Shown in pieces: positions 8,841-17,882 of a DNA stretch of 64,000 bases; positions within the stretch are counted from its first letter, which is position 1, and every line of letters begins with the position of its first letter. The DNA comes from Paenibacillus sp. NEAU-GSW1 (lineage in GTDB: Bacteria; Bacillota; Bacilli; Paenibacillales; Paenibacillaceae). The stretch covers positions 1 through 64,000 of the forward strand of contig NZ_WOVL01000021.1 in NCBI RefSeq assembly GCF_009737085.1, given 5' to 3'. The notes below the pieces were generated by a model, which saw only the letters and a program-made list of their open reading frames with translations, searched no databases and had not been told where the DNA came from. The position numbers were made by a program, and so were the translations under genes.

Positions 8841-9971
8841 TTAATCCCCGATCGGGAACCACCCCGGTGTATTGACGATCATATTCCACATCGGATCGGG
8901 AATGGTCAGCTCTTCCTTGCCGATCGGGTTTTTGCTCAGCGTCGTCTTAATTTGATCCTCGCTGCCCTCGGCCGTTTTCTCCACCCAATCGGGTTCGATA
9001 ACAATTTCGCGGCCTAACGCGACAAGGGCAATCCCGGTATTGAGCGCTTCTAACGCTTCGTTAGGCGTATGGATCGAGCCGACTCCGATGACGGGTACGC
9101 GTCCGCCCACTCGCTCTTGAATCCACTCAATCCGGGATTTGCTCTCATCCGCGCCGCGTCTTGGCTTCGACCAAAACTCGTTCGTCGAGACATGTATATA
9201 ATCAAGTCCTCGATCGGTAAGCGCATCTACGAGGCGGAATGTTTCCTCCATCGTAATGCCTGGCGTCTCCGCCTCCTCCGGCGAAAGCCGGTAGCCGATC
9301 AGGAACGGATTAGCCGTATGCTCGGCCGCTACCCGTTTCACTTCATCCAATACGGCAAGCGGAAATTTCATCCGTTTCTCCAAGCTGCCGCCCCACTCAT
9401 CTTCCCTGCGATTGGAATGCGGTGAGAAAAACTGCTGCAGCAAATACCCGTTTGCGCCATGCAGCTCGATGCCGTCATAGCCCGCTTCAATCGCCCTGCG
9501 TGTCGTTTCGCCGAAATCGCGTATAATCGCTTCAACCTCCGCCTCAGTCAACGCTCTCGGCACGACGCCGCCGTTTTGCTCCGAAGCGACTGCGCTGGCG
9601 CTGACGATATCGCCGCCTGGCACGAGCGCAGGCGGACAAAGCCGGCCCCCGTGAAAAATTTGCAGGACCGCCTTTGCCCCTTTTTCTTTAATCGCTGCAG
9701 CAAGCTTGCTCATGCTGGGAATCAGTTCATCAATGTCGCCGCCAAACTCGCCGGGAAAGCCTTTGCCATTTCGGGTAACGTAGGTGCATGCTGTAATGAT
9801 CATGCCGACTCCCCCGGAACGCCTTTCGTAATAGGCAAGCTCGGAATCCGATACCGTACCGTCTTCATTTCCGGATATCGTTGTCATGGGCGCCATAACG
9901 ATTCGGTTCTTGAGCCGTATGCCCTTCTTAAATTCGTAGGGCTCAAATAATGGCTGAAATTCTGTTTTCAT
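8841..9971 (-). CDS. NADH-dependent flavin oxidoreductase, old yellow enzyme family, 376 aa
   Basis: An FMN-containing TIM-barrel ene-reductase of the old yellow enzyme family, close in pattern to the YqiG-type proteins. From the preferred start one sees LKNRIVMAPMTT near residue 20, the substrate-side ELHGANGYLLQQFFSPHSN with NRREDEWGGS after it, and the FMN-phosphate segment VPVIGVGSIHTPNEA with LVALGREI. I prefer the ATG at 9971; the open frame extends to 10010 but that part overlaps the upstream IDEAL gene by 68 bases and does not look like family sequence. These enzymes reduce activated C=C bonds of electrophiles. It is co-transcribed behind the IDEAL-domain gene, under one promoter with an operator-like palindrome. 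Confidence 0.88.
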   Translation of the reverse strand: MKTEFQPLFEPYEFKKGIRLKNRIVMAPMTTISGNEDGTVSDSELAYYERRSGGVGMIITACTYVTRNGKGFPGEFGGDIDELIPSMSKLAAAIKEKGAKAVLQIFHGGRLCPPALVPGGDIVSASAVASEQNGGVVPRALTEAEVEAIIRDFGETTRRAIEAGYDGIELHGANGYLLQQFFSPHSNRREDEWGGSLEKRMKFPLAVLDEVKRVAAEHTANPFLIGYRLSPEEAETPGITMEETFRLVDALTDRGLDYIHVSTNEFWSKPRRGADESKSRIEWIQERVGGRVPVIGVGSIHTPNEALEALNTGIALVALGREIVIEPDWVEKTAEGSEDQIKTTLSKNPIGKEELTIPDPMWNMIVNTPGWFPIGD

Positions 9972-10305
9972 GTTCGCGATCATTCCTTTGTTTATAAGTA
10001 TCATCGACAAGCGCCGTTTTTAATTGCTCCGTCAGTTCCATAAACCATGCTTCATCCCAAGTGGAAAGCGCAAGATCAATCAGATTGCGGATCGAAGCGG
10101 CATCCGAATGAACGGATGGCTCTGGCAGCTTTTTCAGCCAAGCGTCCCTCACGACAGTAGCCTTTCCAATCGCTTCCTCATTATCCGATTTTACGACATT
10201 AACTTTGACTAAGCCTTTCGGTTCATCAACCTGTTCCACGTAGCCGAAGAAAAATTCGCCATGTACCGTTTTGCCTTGTACCCAATCGCTTACTTCAATG
10301 CTCAT
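9943..10305 (-). CDS. IDEAL-domain protein, 120 aa
   Basis: The N-terminal half (MSIEVSDWVQGKTVHGEFFFGYVEQVDE) looks like a small beta-barrel. The second half holds IRNLIDLALSTWDEAWFMELTEQL, the pattern of the IDEAL domain (PF08858), a short helical motif in many small Bacillales proteins of unknown or adaptor function. ATG at 10305, with GAGGCGG 9-10 bases upstream. It overlaps the start of the oxidoreductase gene by about 28 bases, so both are likely coupled. It may bind or regulate a partner, but no partner is known from sequence. Confidence 0.75.
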   Translation of the reverse strand: MSIEVSDWVQGKTVHGEFFFGYVEQVDEPKGLVKVNVVKSDNEEAIGKATVVRDAWLKKLPEPSVHSDAASIRNLIDLALSTWDEAWFMELTEQLKTALVDDTYKQRNDREHENRISAII

Positions 10306-10341
10306 TCTGATCACCGCCTCTAAGTACTATTTCCTCCGATG

Positions 10342-10396
10342 TAACTGTAACTCATTAAGTTACTGTTATAATAAAATATACAGTTAAAATTGTCAA
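10342..10396 (-). promoter_or_regulatory. Strong sigma-A promoter with operator-like palindrome
   Basis: On the minus strand TTGACA (10391-10396) and TATTAT (10368-10373) are 17 bases apart, close to the sigma-A consensus. Directly over the predicted transcription start, 10342-10368, lies an imperfect palindrome with arms TAACAGTAACT and AGTTACAGTTA (one mismatch) around TAATG. A site there would block initiation, so I infer repressor control of the IDEAL-oxidoreductase pair. Confidence 0.65.
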
Positions 10397-10445
10397 GCGA
10401 TAGACAACAACCTTTTAACAGCCTGCAACATCTAGAGCTGTCCCC

Positions 10446-10478
10446 AAAAAAAAGCAAGCCGCAATTTCGCAGCTTGCT
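10446..10478 (-). terminator. Terminator after the SBBP/DUF11 gene
   Basis: GCAAGCTGC and GCGGCTTGC form a stem around GAAATT, followed on the minus strand by a run of eight T, 22 bases past the stop at 10500. Confidence 0.85.
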
Positions 10479-10499
10479 CCATTCGATTTCGGTCACTGT

Positions 10500-13400
10500 T
10501 TATTCCTCATCTGTAATAACCCTTACGGACACGCTCACCTGTCTCGGCGGACCGTTATCCGATACCGCGAATACCGTGCTTGTCAAAACCGTATCCTCCT
10601 CTACCTCCGGCAAAACAAACGGCACGCGAATGATTTCATCTGCGTTTAGATCGAATACTTCCGTCGTCAGCCTAATGTTCAGCAGATCCCCGGTCAATTG
10701 GCCGTTGACAAGCGGAACATTGCCTGTATTTTTCACTCGTATTGTAAAAACAACCGTCTCGCCTGGGCTGCCCTCAGGTTGATTGACGGCCTGCGTCAAG
10801 ATCGCATCCGGCTGTGTCTCGGCCGTTATCAGCACCGCTTGCTGCTGCAGCGCCGTCTGATCGCTGAAGACAGCAACATTGTTGCGGAAAACAGCGCCTC
10901 CTTCCGCTTGTGCAGGAATAACGAACGGCAGTGTAAACACCTGTCTTTGTCCCGGTCCGAGAGACGGGATAATTTCGCTAAAGCGCAAGAGGAGATCGAT
11001 CACATGCACATTGGTAAACGTCCGATCGGTTATGTTTTCTAACGTAATCGTTTTTTGAACGGTATTTCCCGGCGGCGCCGTTTCCGGATTCGCACTTACG
11101 TTCACATCGAGCAGCGAAGAAGGCAGCGACACGACTACGCGCGCTTCGCTTTGAATCGGCAGCATGCCCGGCGGCCGTTCCGTCCAAGTCACCGATACTC
11201 GGTTAGCTACAACCGTTCCTTGCTTCGTGCCGGCAGGAATCGTATAGCTGAATTTCACAATTTTCGTTCGGCCAGGCGCAATTGCGGAAATCGCAAACTG
11301 TGTTCCCAGCAGCGAATCGTTCACAACGACGTTTGTCGCCACAAATCTGCCCGTATTCGTAACGGCGACGGAATAATCAATCGTTTCTCGCGGCGCAGCC
11401 TCATTCCGGTCCGCAAGCTTATGCACGGCTAATGTCGTCGTCTCTCCCGGCGTAATTTGAACAACAACCTCGGTCTCATAGCGCTGCAGCACCGTCTGGT
11501 CGGAAACGGCTGTAAACGTGTTGACAATAACACTTCCATCAGCAGCTCCGGCAGGCACCGTAAAGGTGCCGGTTCTTGTAATCGTTGCGCCTGCAGGCAA
11601 AATCGGAACGGTCTCCGAAATGGCAAGCAGCGGATCGCTTATAATGACATTAGTCTGATCGGTTGCCAGCACGTTTTGTAATATGAGCGTGTAAGTAATC
11701 GTCTCACCTGGAGCGGCTACCACCCGATCCGCTGTTTTCAGCAATGACAGGCCAAAACCGACAACGTCTACTGTCGATTCAACCTCCTGCGCTCCCAACT
11801 GCGCTGATTCCACGGTGAGCAAATTGATGATCTGCGATCCGATAATCGCATCCAGCGGCACCGTATAAGGAATAATCATTTCACGCGCCTCACCAACGGC
11901 AAGATCGGACGCCGGGGCAGCATATTGCAGCAGTTCATCGGTGATTTGAATACCGGTAATCGGCACGTTGCCGATATTTTCAAGCACGATCGTATAATTC
12001 AACGTTTGCCCCGGAGAAACGCTTTCCCGATCCGGCGTTTTTCGAATGCCAAGCAGCGGAACGGCGGCAACCTCCACTTCGAAATCAGCAGATACAGCAG
12101 GCGCCTCATTGCTGATCGCGATAACCGTATTTGAATACGTTCTAGGCGGCGTTTGTAACGGAACCAGCAACTGTACGTTAATAACTTCCGTTTTGTCGAC
12201 ATCCAGCGAAGGGATCGTAACGCTAAGGCTGGTAAGATCATCCGTCACAACAATGTCCGTCACGACGGAATTGCCCGTGTTGCTCACCGTTACCACATAA
12301 TTGATCGTTTCGCCGGGAGTCGCTACTGTACGATCCGCAATTTTCGTAATCGCGAGCCGCGGGGCGGGCAGCACTTCAACCACAGTGCCAATTTGTTCAG
12401 GGTTCGGTAAATTGTCCGCCGTAATTTCGACGAAGTTAACGATCGTTAAGCCCGCTCTCGCATCAAGAGGAATCACATACGGCCAATCAATAACGATATC
12501 CATGCCGACATGCAGCACCGCAATCGTTTGATCAAGTCCAATAAGTGGATCAAACAACCGGATGTTGATCAGATCGACATTGCTTCGGTTATGCAGCTCG
12601 ATGCGGAATACAACCGTCTCGCCGGGACGCGCAGCCTGCGGGCTTACTGATTTGACTGCATTTAAAATCATGACCGCATTTACGAATATTACCGCTTCCG
12701 CAACCAGAGGATCGCGAATTTGGTCAGCTCTGACAAACACTTGATTTACGATTGGCCCTGGCGGCGCGTCCGGAGGCACGACGAATGCCAGAACGATCTC
12801 TTGGCTGGAAAATGGCGGGATGAACGGGAGAACATTGAAATAACCAACCAACGGATCTTCGATCACAATATTCGTTATTTCTACCGAACCGAAATTTTTC
12901 AAATCAATAATAAAATGAACCAATTCACCAGGAAGCACATCAAACCGGTCGGCGAACTTATGGATATCCAGTTTGGCTTCGCCGGATATTTTGACGGCAA
13001 AGGCATCGATTTGGCCTGCATTGTAGGGCTGATAGGCTCCTGGCGTTATCGGAAAGCCATACGAGTTCGTCTGTCCTGTCGCATAGATATTCCCTTGCTC
13101 ATCGACGGCGATGCCAGAGCCAAAGGTATGGTCGCCGCCTAGAAAAGTCGAGAACTCCAAATAGCCGTAATAGCCGATCGTTGTAACGAACGCGCTTTGC
13201 AATCCGGGAAACCCGCCTTCAATCGGATCGAACAATGGAAAATCATGCGACTCTGTCACGCCGGTGACATGAACATTACCATTCAAATTAACCGCAATTC
13301 CGTTGCCGCCGTCGCTATTGGATCCGCCCAAATAGGTGGAATAGACAATACCGGTTCCCGACGGATCAAGCTTCGTTACAAAAGCGTTTGCGATTCCTCT

Positions 13401-15026
13401 TAAGAATGGCTGAAATGCGCCGCCGCCAACCGGAAAATCAGGCGAGCTTGTTTTTCCGGTCACATAAGCATAGCCGCCGTCGTCCACCGCGATGCCGTTG
13501 CCGAAATCCGCGCGGCTGCCGCCCAAGAAGGTCGAGTATACCAACGCCGATCCCGATTGGTCGAGCCTCAAGACAAAGGCGTCGCCAGGCTCCGCCTCGC
13601 CTGCCTCCCCGCCTCCGAAACTCGTCTGGAACGCGCCCGGCGTCGTCGGAAAATCAGCAGACAGCGTATAGCCGGTCACGTAGGCATCGCCGAAATAACT
13701 GACATCGATTGCATTCGCATAATCATTCGCTGTTCCGCCTACATAGGTGGAATAATCAAGCGCACTTCCAGACGAATTCAATCTCGCAATAAATGCGCTC
13801 GTGCCACCTGCGTTGGTCTGCTGAAATGCCCCGGAAGTGACCGGAAAGTCTGCCTCATCCGTATAGCCCGTTACATACGCGTTCCCCGAGCCGTCAACGG
13901 CAATGCCTTTGCCGATGCTGGCGCCTGTGCCGCCTAAATAAGTGGCGTATTCAAACCCGGATCCGCTCCAGTTGAGCTTCGCGACGAATGCCGTATTCGT
14001 TCCGCCCCCGAACGAGGTTTGAAATGCGCCTGTTGTGACGGGAAAATCGGATGAAGAGGTCGAGCCCGTTATATAAGCGTTGCCGTAATCGTCAACTGCG
14101 ATCGCAATTCCGCTGCTCGCGTCAACACCGCCTATATACGTGGAATAGATGAGCCACGAGCCTTCTGGACTGAGTTTGGATACAAAGGCATCCTGCGAGC
14201 CGCCGCCGGCAAGTGAGGTTTGGAACGCGCCGGGTGTTGTCGGAAAATTGAGCGAGCTGGTCGTACCTACGATGTAAGCTTCGCCATTCCATCGTTGCAC
14301 CGCAATGCCGCTGCCGTAATCGTCCAAGCTGCCGCCCAAGTAAGTAGAATAGCTAAGGATCGGATCGATGACGAGCGGGAGGCTGGCGTCGTAGGGCTCC
14401 GTCATGACGAACGAAAGCTCACAGCATCCGTCCTGCGTATCCGTCAGTTCATACCGGCACCCGACCTCCTTCCGCACTCCGTCTAGGTTCTGATAGGCCA
14501 GCGGCTTCCGGTCGGTCATGATGCCAACTGCGGTATCAAGCAGCAAATTCCCTTCCTCGTCCAGCCGAAAGCCTTCACTCCCCTCGCAGCGGAAACGGAT
14601 CCGTTCCGGAGCGGATCCCGGCGCAACATGCCAATCAAACTTCAATTGCCCTTCTTCTCCTCGAACAATTAGACCTATGCCTGGCCACACTTCGCTCCAA
14701 GCTGCGCTGCGAAAGGCCGGAACGCCTGTATAGGTTTTTTCCCGAAAAAAATGAAACGCAGTGGGCTCCTCTTCCATTCCGTTCACCCGCACATCGGGAC
14801 TAGCACCTACGAAACGCCAAGCCAGCGTCGTACCGCAAACCCTATCATCATGTTCCGAAGGATCGTTCGCCAGCAAATGAATCAATAGCTGATCCGGCTG
14901 CGCCGATAGTTTGAATCGATTGCCTTGCGCATACAGCACTGAAGCCAATGGGCTTTGACCGTCATTGCGAATGAACAGCAACCGCATGTTCTCGCCTAGC
15001 GCCTGCAGCGTCTGATTTGCGTGCAT
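10500..15026 (-). CDS. Large SBBP-propeller and DUF11-repeat protein, 1508 aa
   Basis: Three regions are visible. Residues 1 to about 225 are a lead-in domain of mixed strands, like the N-terminal domain often found ahead of SBBP repeats. Residues about 228-680 hold seven SBBP-type repeats with the pattern YSTYLGG ... GIAVD ... AYVTG ... DFPVTPGAFQ, enough for one seven-bladed beta-propeller. Residues about 685-1508 hold eight repeats of about 105 residues of the DUF11/CARDB type (pattern LxIxKxADRxxAxPGETIxYxVxVxNTG), likely a string of Ig-like domains. There is no signal peptide, membrane span or sorting motif, although such repeats are usually extracellular. One explanation is a spore-surface protein made in the mother cell; that is inference. 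GGAGG stands eight bases before the ATG, and a strong terminator follows. Confidence 0.85.
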   Translation of the reverse strand: MHANQTLQALGENMRLLFIRNDGQSPLASVLYAQGNRFKLSAQPDQLLIHLLANDPSEHDDRVCGTTLAWRFVGASPDVRVNGMEEEPTAFHFFREKTYTGVPAFRSAAWSEVWPGIGLIVRGEEGQLKFDWHVAPGSAPERIRFRCEGSEGFRLDEEGNLLLDTAVGIMTDRKPLAYQNLDGVRKEVGCRYELTDTQDGCCELSFVMTEPYDASLPLVIDPILSYSTYLGGSLDDYGSGIAVQRWNGEAYIVGTTSSLNFPTTPGAFQTSLAGGGSQDAFVSKLSPEGSWLIYSTYIGGVDASSGIAIAVDDYGNAYITGSTSSSDFPVTTGAFQTSFGGGTNTAFVAKLNWSGSGFEYATYLGGTGASIGKGIAVDGSGNAYVTGYTDEADFPVTSGAFQQTNAGGTSAFIARLNSSGSALDYSTYVGGTANDYANAIDVSYFGDAYVTGYTLSADFPTTPGAFQTSFGGGEAGEAEPGDAFVLRLDQSGSALVYSTFLGGSRADFGNGIAVDDGGYAYVTGKTSSPDFPVGGGAFQPFLRGIANAFVTKLDPSGTGIVYSTYLGGSNSDGGNGIAVNLNGNVHVTGVTESHDFPLFDPIEGGFPGLQSAFVTTIGYYGYLEFSTFLGGDHTFGSGIAVDEQGNIYATGQTNSYGFPITPGAYQPYNAGQIDAFAVKISGEAKLDIHKFADRFDVLPGELVHFIIDLKNFGSVEITNIVIEDPLVGYFNVLPFIPPFSSQEIVLAFVVPPDAPPGPIVNQVFVRADQIRDPLVAEAVIFVNAVMILNAVKSVSPQAARPGETVVFRIELHNRSNVDLINIRLFDPLIGLDQTIAVLHVGMDIVIDWPYVIPLDARAGLTIVNFVEITADNLPNPEQIGTVVEVLPAPRLAITKIADRTVATPGETINYVVTVSNTGNSVVTDIVVTDDLTSLSVTIPSLDVDKTEVINVQLLVPLQTPPRTYSNTVIAISNEAPAVSADFEVEVAAVPLLGIRKTPDRESVSPGQTLNYTIVLENIGNVPITGIQITDELLQYAAPASDLAVGEAREMIIPYTVPLDAIIGSQIINLLTVESAQLGAQEVESTVDVVGFGLSLLKTADRVVAAPGETITYTLILQNVLATDQTNVIISDPLLAISETVPILPAGATITRTGTFTVPAGAADGSVIVNTFTAVSDQTVLQRYETEVVVQITPGETTTLAVHKLADRNEAAPRETIDYSVAVTNTGRFVATNVVVNDSLLGTQFAISAIAPGRTKIVKFSYTIPAGTKQGTVVANRVSVTWTERPPGMLPIQSEARVVVSLPSSLLDVNVSANPETAPPGNTVQKTITLENITDRTFTNVHVIDLLLRFSEIIPSLGPGQRQVFTLPFVIPAQAEGGAVFRNNVAVFSDQTALQQQAVLITAETQPDAILTQAVNQPEGSPGETVVFTIRVKNTGNVPLVNGQLTGDLLNIRLTTEVFDLNADEIIRVPFVLPEVEEDTVLTSTVFAVSDNGPPRQVSVSVRVITDEE

Positions 15027-15121
15027 CTCATAAACCTCCTTTTTATCGAAAATGTTCGCTTCCGCCTAACACCGCTGCATATCCAACTCATTCTATGTCG
15101 GAATTGCTCGGCTATATGTGC

Positions 15122-15167
15122 AAAAAAAAAAGGCTTCGCACCCGTGAACCCTGCGGGGCGAAGCCTT
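15122..15167 (-). terminator. Terminator of the xylan-oligosaccharide cluster
   Basis: AGGCTTCGC and GCGAAGCCT pair across an 18-base loop; the minus strand continues with ten T. It lies directly after the xynB stop and ends the cluster. Confidence 0.85.
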
Positions 15168-15171
15168 TCAT

Positions 15172-16773
15172 TTAATCTTCTGTTCCTTGATAATCGAAAT
15201 ATCGGAAATGCGCCGGAGCGGATTGATTCTCTTCTTCCGGAGTACCGTTCACAAACATGCCGACACATACGCCGGTAAAGGCGCCTTCGGAATCCGGCGT
15301 CAGACCGTCCGCAGAAGCTGCGCCTGCGCTCAGCCAATGCTCACCGTCCAGCGAGTACAACAGCTCATACTCCTCCTCATTAGAGCGGATGGCGAGCTGC
15401 GCTTCGCCCGCTCCATCTCCGTAGCCGGCGGCTTCAAGCGCAACAAACTGCTCTTCCGTTTCGCCCTTCCGGACGATCGCAGAAGCGATGCCAAGCGCGC
15501 CTTCACGCCGTTTCAAGCCGATCGCACAGTACGCGCCGTCGCTGAGCCGTGCCGCTAATCCTGCATACTCGCCATCCGAGACAGGCGCAAAGCTTAGCTT
15601 TGTCTCGATGCGCATTTCGTGATGCTGCTGGCGTCTGCACACAAATACATTTGAAGCTCCGTCACGCAGCGTATGCCGATTGCCGATTAGAGTCAGTCCG
15701 TCTTCCGAAAGCCGTACCGCATCCGCAGAAGGCAGCACGCGAGTGTACAGCCACTCCGGACCTAGCAATTGCAAAGATGCGAAATCGGTATAGACATGCG
15801 AATCTGCAGCTACACGGCTGCTTTCTAAGCTTTCCTCCACTTGAGCAGCCCCGCAATCCCACGCGGCATGCTCCAGCTCGACTTCCATCTCCAGACCAAC
15901 ATGCCCTTCATTGTTGTCGATCATCGGCCAGCCGTCCACCCATTGAACCGGTGCGAGGAACGTTTCCCTGCCAAGCACGCTGCCGTTCGCGTTCCGCGGA
16001 CGCACCCCCAGAAACAATGCCCACCAATTGCCCGCGCTATCGTCAATCAACTCGACGTGACCCGTATATTGAATAGGATGATCCGAAAGACGATTATGCG
16101 TCAGGATGGGATGAGGCAGCATTTCAAACGGTCCGTACGGGGACTCGCTTCGCCCGATAATTTCCCGATGCTGCGGACCGGTGCCGCCGGAGGCTGTCAT
16201 CATATAGTACAAGCCGTTGATCTTGTATAAATGCGGCCCTTCCACCCACGGCCCTTCATCGCCCTCCCATACGACAACCGGTTCCGTCAGCGCCGCTCCT
16301 GTCTCGATATCGATCTCATATTGAATAATATGAGAGGTTTCCCCGAAACCGGATTGAGCGGACACATAAACTTTGCCGTCTTCATCGAAGAATAGCGACG
16401 GATCGATGTTGCCGTACGGAATCCGAATCGGGTCGCTCCATGGTCCAGCCGGATCGGCTGCGGTCACATAAAAGTTGCCGATGCCATACACATCGGTCGT
16501 AATCAAATAGAAAACGCCTTCGTGATGGCGAAGTACAGGCGCATAAATGCCTTCCGAGCTTTTCCGCGACAGCATATCCACTTGACTGCTTCGCGTCAGC
16601 ACGTTGCCGATCTGCTTCCAGCTCACTAAATCTTTACTATGGAAAAGAGGTACGCCTGGAAAATATTCGAACGTGCTTGTCGCCAAATAATAATCGTCGC
16701 CGACGCGAATCGCGCTCGGGTCGGGATAAAAACCAGGCAATACCGGATTGCGATATTTCATCCGCGTTTTCAT
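15172..16773 (-). CDS. xynB: GH43 beta-xylosidase / arabinofuranosidase, intracellular, 533 aa
   Basis: A glycoside hydrolase family 43 five-bladed propeller with a C-terminal beta-sandwich. The catalytic set is visible: base D18 in PGFYPDPS, the pKa-tuning D124 in GNIDPSLFFD and the acid E178 in GPWVEGPHLY. Residues from about 345 on form the GH43 C-terminal domain seen in XynB-type xylosidases. There is no signal peptide, so it works on imported xylooligosaccharides. I start at the ATG at 16773 (AGGTGAG seven bases before); the open frame to 16848 overlaps the xylanase gene. In the JDR-2 cluster the equivalent gene completes conversion of xylotriose and xylobiose to xylose. Arabinofuranosidase activity cannot be excluded. 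Confidence 0.9.
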   Translation of the reverse strand: MKTRMKYRNPVLPGFYPDPSAIRVGDDYYLATSTFEYFPGVPLFHSKDLVSWKQIGNVLTRSSQVDMLSRKSSEGIYAPVLRHHEGVFYLITTDVYGIGNFYVTAADPAGPWSDPIRIPYGNIDPSLFFDEDGKVYVSAQSGFGETSHIIQYEIDIETGAALTEPVVVWEGDEGPWVEGPHLYKINGLYYMMTASGGTGPQHREIIGRSESPYGPFEMLPHPILTHNRLSDHPIQYTGHVELIDDSAGNWWALFLGVRPRNANGSVLGRETFLAPVQWVDGWPMIDNNEGHVGLEMEVELEHAAWDCGAAQVEESLESSRVAADSHVYTDFASLQLLGPEWLYTRVLPSADAVRLSEDGLTLIGNRHTLRDGASNVFVCRRQQHHEMRIETKLSFAPVSDGEYAGLAARLSDGAYCAIGLKRREGALGIASAIVRKGETEEQFVALEAAGYGDGAGEAQLAIRSNEEEYELLYSLDGEHWLSAGAASADGLTPDSEGAFTGVCVGMFVNGTPEEENQSAPAHFRYFDYQGTED

Positions 16774-16817
16774 CGTCGTCTCACCTATCCTATTTCCCCG
16801 GAAATGATTTAATTGCG

Positions 16818-17843
16818 TTAACGATTGTTCCAATTCGCAATTTTCCAAAAAGCCGGCTTAGGCTGATGCTTCTCGTCAAAAACGAAAGGCCAGTTTTTTC
16901 TGCCTCTCACTGGGAAATCGTCAAGCCAGGTATAGTCGTCTCCCGCTCCCCAGAACGTAATCGCAGTAATGACCTCATGATATTCACGGAACAAGCCGAA
17001 CACCTGCTCATAGCGCTCCGCCTGCTTCTCCAGCATTTCCGCTGTCGGCTGCAGCAAGTCGGTGCGGCGATCTTCAAAATCAAACATCGAAATGTCGAGC
17101 TCGGTCACTTGAAGCTGCAGCCCAAGCGCTGCATATTTCTCAATCGCTTCACGAATTTCGGCAATGCTCGGTCCATTCAGATTCCAATGCCCTTGCAGGC
17201 CGATTCCGTGAATCGGTACCTCCTGCTGCTGCAGCATTTGAATCAGGCGAATAATTTTGTCGCGCTTCTCGGGATTGCATTCATTGTAATCGTTATAGAA
17301 CAGCAGCGCATTCGGGTCAGCCTCATGCGCAAATTGAAACGCCTTGGCGATAAAGTCTTCGCCAATGCCATTCAGCCAGTTGGACTCCCGCAGCCAAACG
17401 TCGCTTTTGTCCTCGATGACTTCATTTACAACATCCCAGCAATAAATAAGTCCTTTATACCGTCCTGCCACGATGTCGATATGTTCCTTCATACGGGCAA
17501 GCAGCGTTTCCCGAATGGCCGGTACGCCGTCCGATTCCTCGAACACCCAGTCCGGCGTCTGATTGTGCCAAACGAGTGTATGGCCGCGCATCCGCATGCC
17601 GTGCTTCGCGGCGAAATCAACGAGGCGGTCCGCAGCTTCAAACGTATAAACGTCTTTCAACGGATGAATGCGTTCGAATTTCATATCGTTTTCCGCCGTA
17701 ATGCTGTTAAAATGTGCGGCCAGTAATTCCTTCTGCGTCTCGATTGTCGTTTGGCTCACGGCTGCGCCGATATCAAACAAACCTTTGTACTGTTGACCAA
17801 GTCCGGGAATTACAAGATTCGACTTTTGCAAGCTATTATTCAT
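16818..17843 (-). CDS. xynA2: GH10 endo-1,4-beta-xylanase, intracellular, 341 aa
   Basis: A single-domain family 10 TIM barrel. Key parts are ITAENDMKFERIHP, RGHTLVWHNQTPDWV, the acid/base E141 in WDVVNEV, and the nucleophile E248 in LQVTELDIS; the TFWGAGDDYTWLDDFP segment ends the barrel. There is no signal peptide and no binding module, so this is the cytoplasmic type that trims xylooligosaccharides released by GH67, not the secreted depolymerase. It lies between aguA (39 bases upstream) and xynB (45 bases downstream) with no terminator between, as in the JDR-2 aldouronate operon. Confidence 0.93.
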   Translation of the reverse strand: MNNSLQKSNLVIPGLGQQYKGLFDIGAAVSQTTIETQKELLAAHFNSITAENDMKFERIHPLKDVYTFEAADRLVDFAAKHGMRMRGHTLVWHNQTPDWVFEESDGVPAIRETLLARMKEHIDIVAGRYKGLIYCWDVVNEVIEDKSDVWLRESNWLNGIGEDFIAKAFQFAHEADPNALLFYNDYNECNPEKRDKIIRLIQMLQQQEVPIHGIGLQGHWNLNGPSIAEIREAIEKYAALGLQLQVTELDISMFDFEDRRTDLLQPTAEMLEKQAERYEQVFGLFREYHEVITAITFWGAGDDYTWLDDFPVRGRKNWPFVFDEKHQPKPAFWKIANWNNR

Positions 17844-17882
17844 TTGAACGCCCTCTCCTCTGCACGCCGCGGTTAGCGACGA

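Noticed and set aside
11055..11432. Plus-strand Arg-rich frames within the SBBP/DUF11 gene
   Set aside because: They are frame shadows of the repeated GC-rich coding sequence, several overlapping each other.
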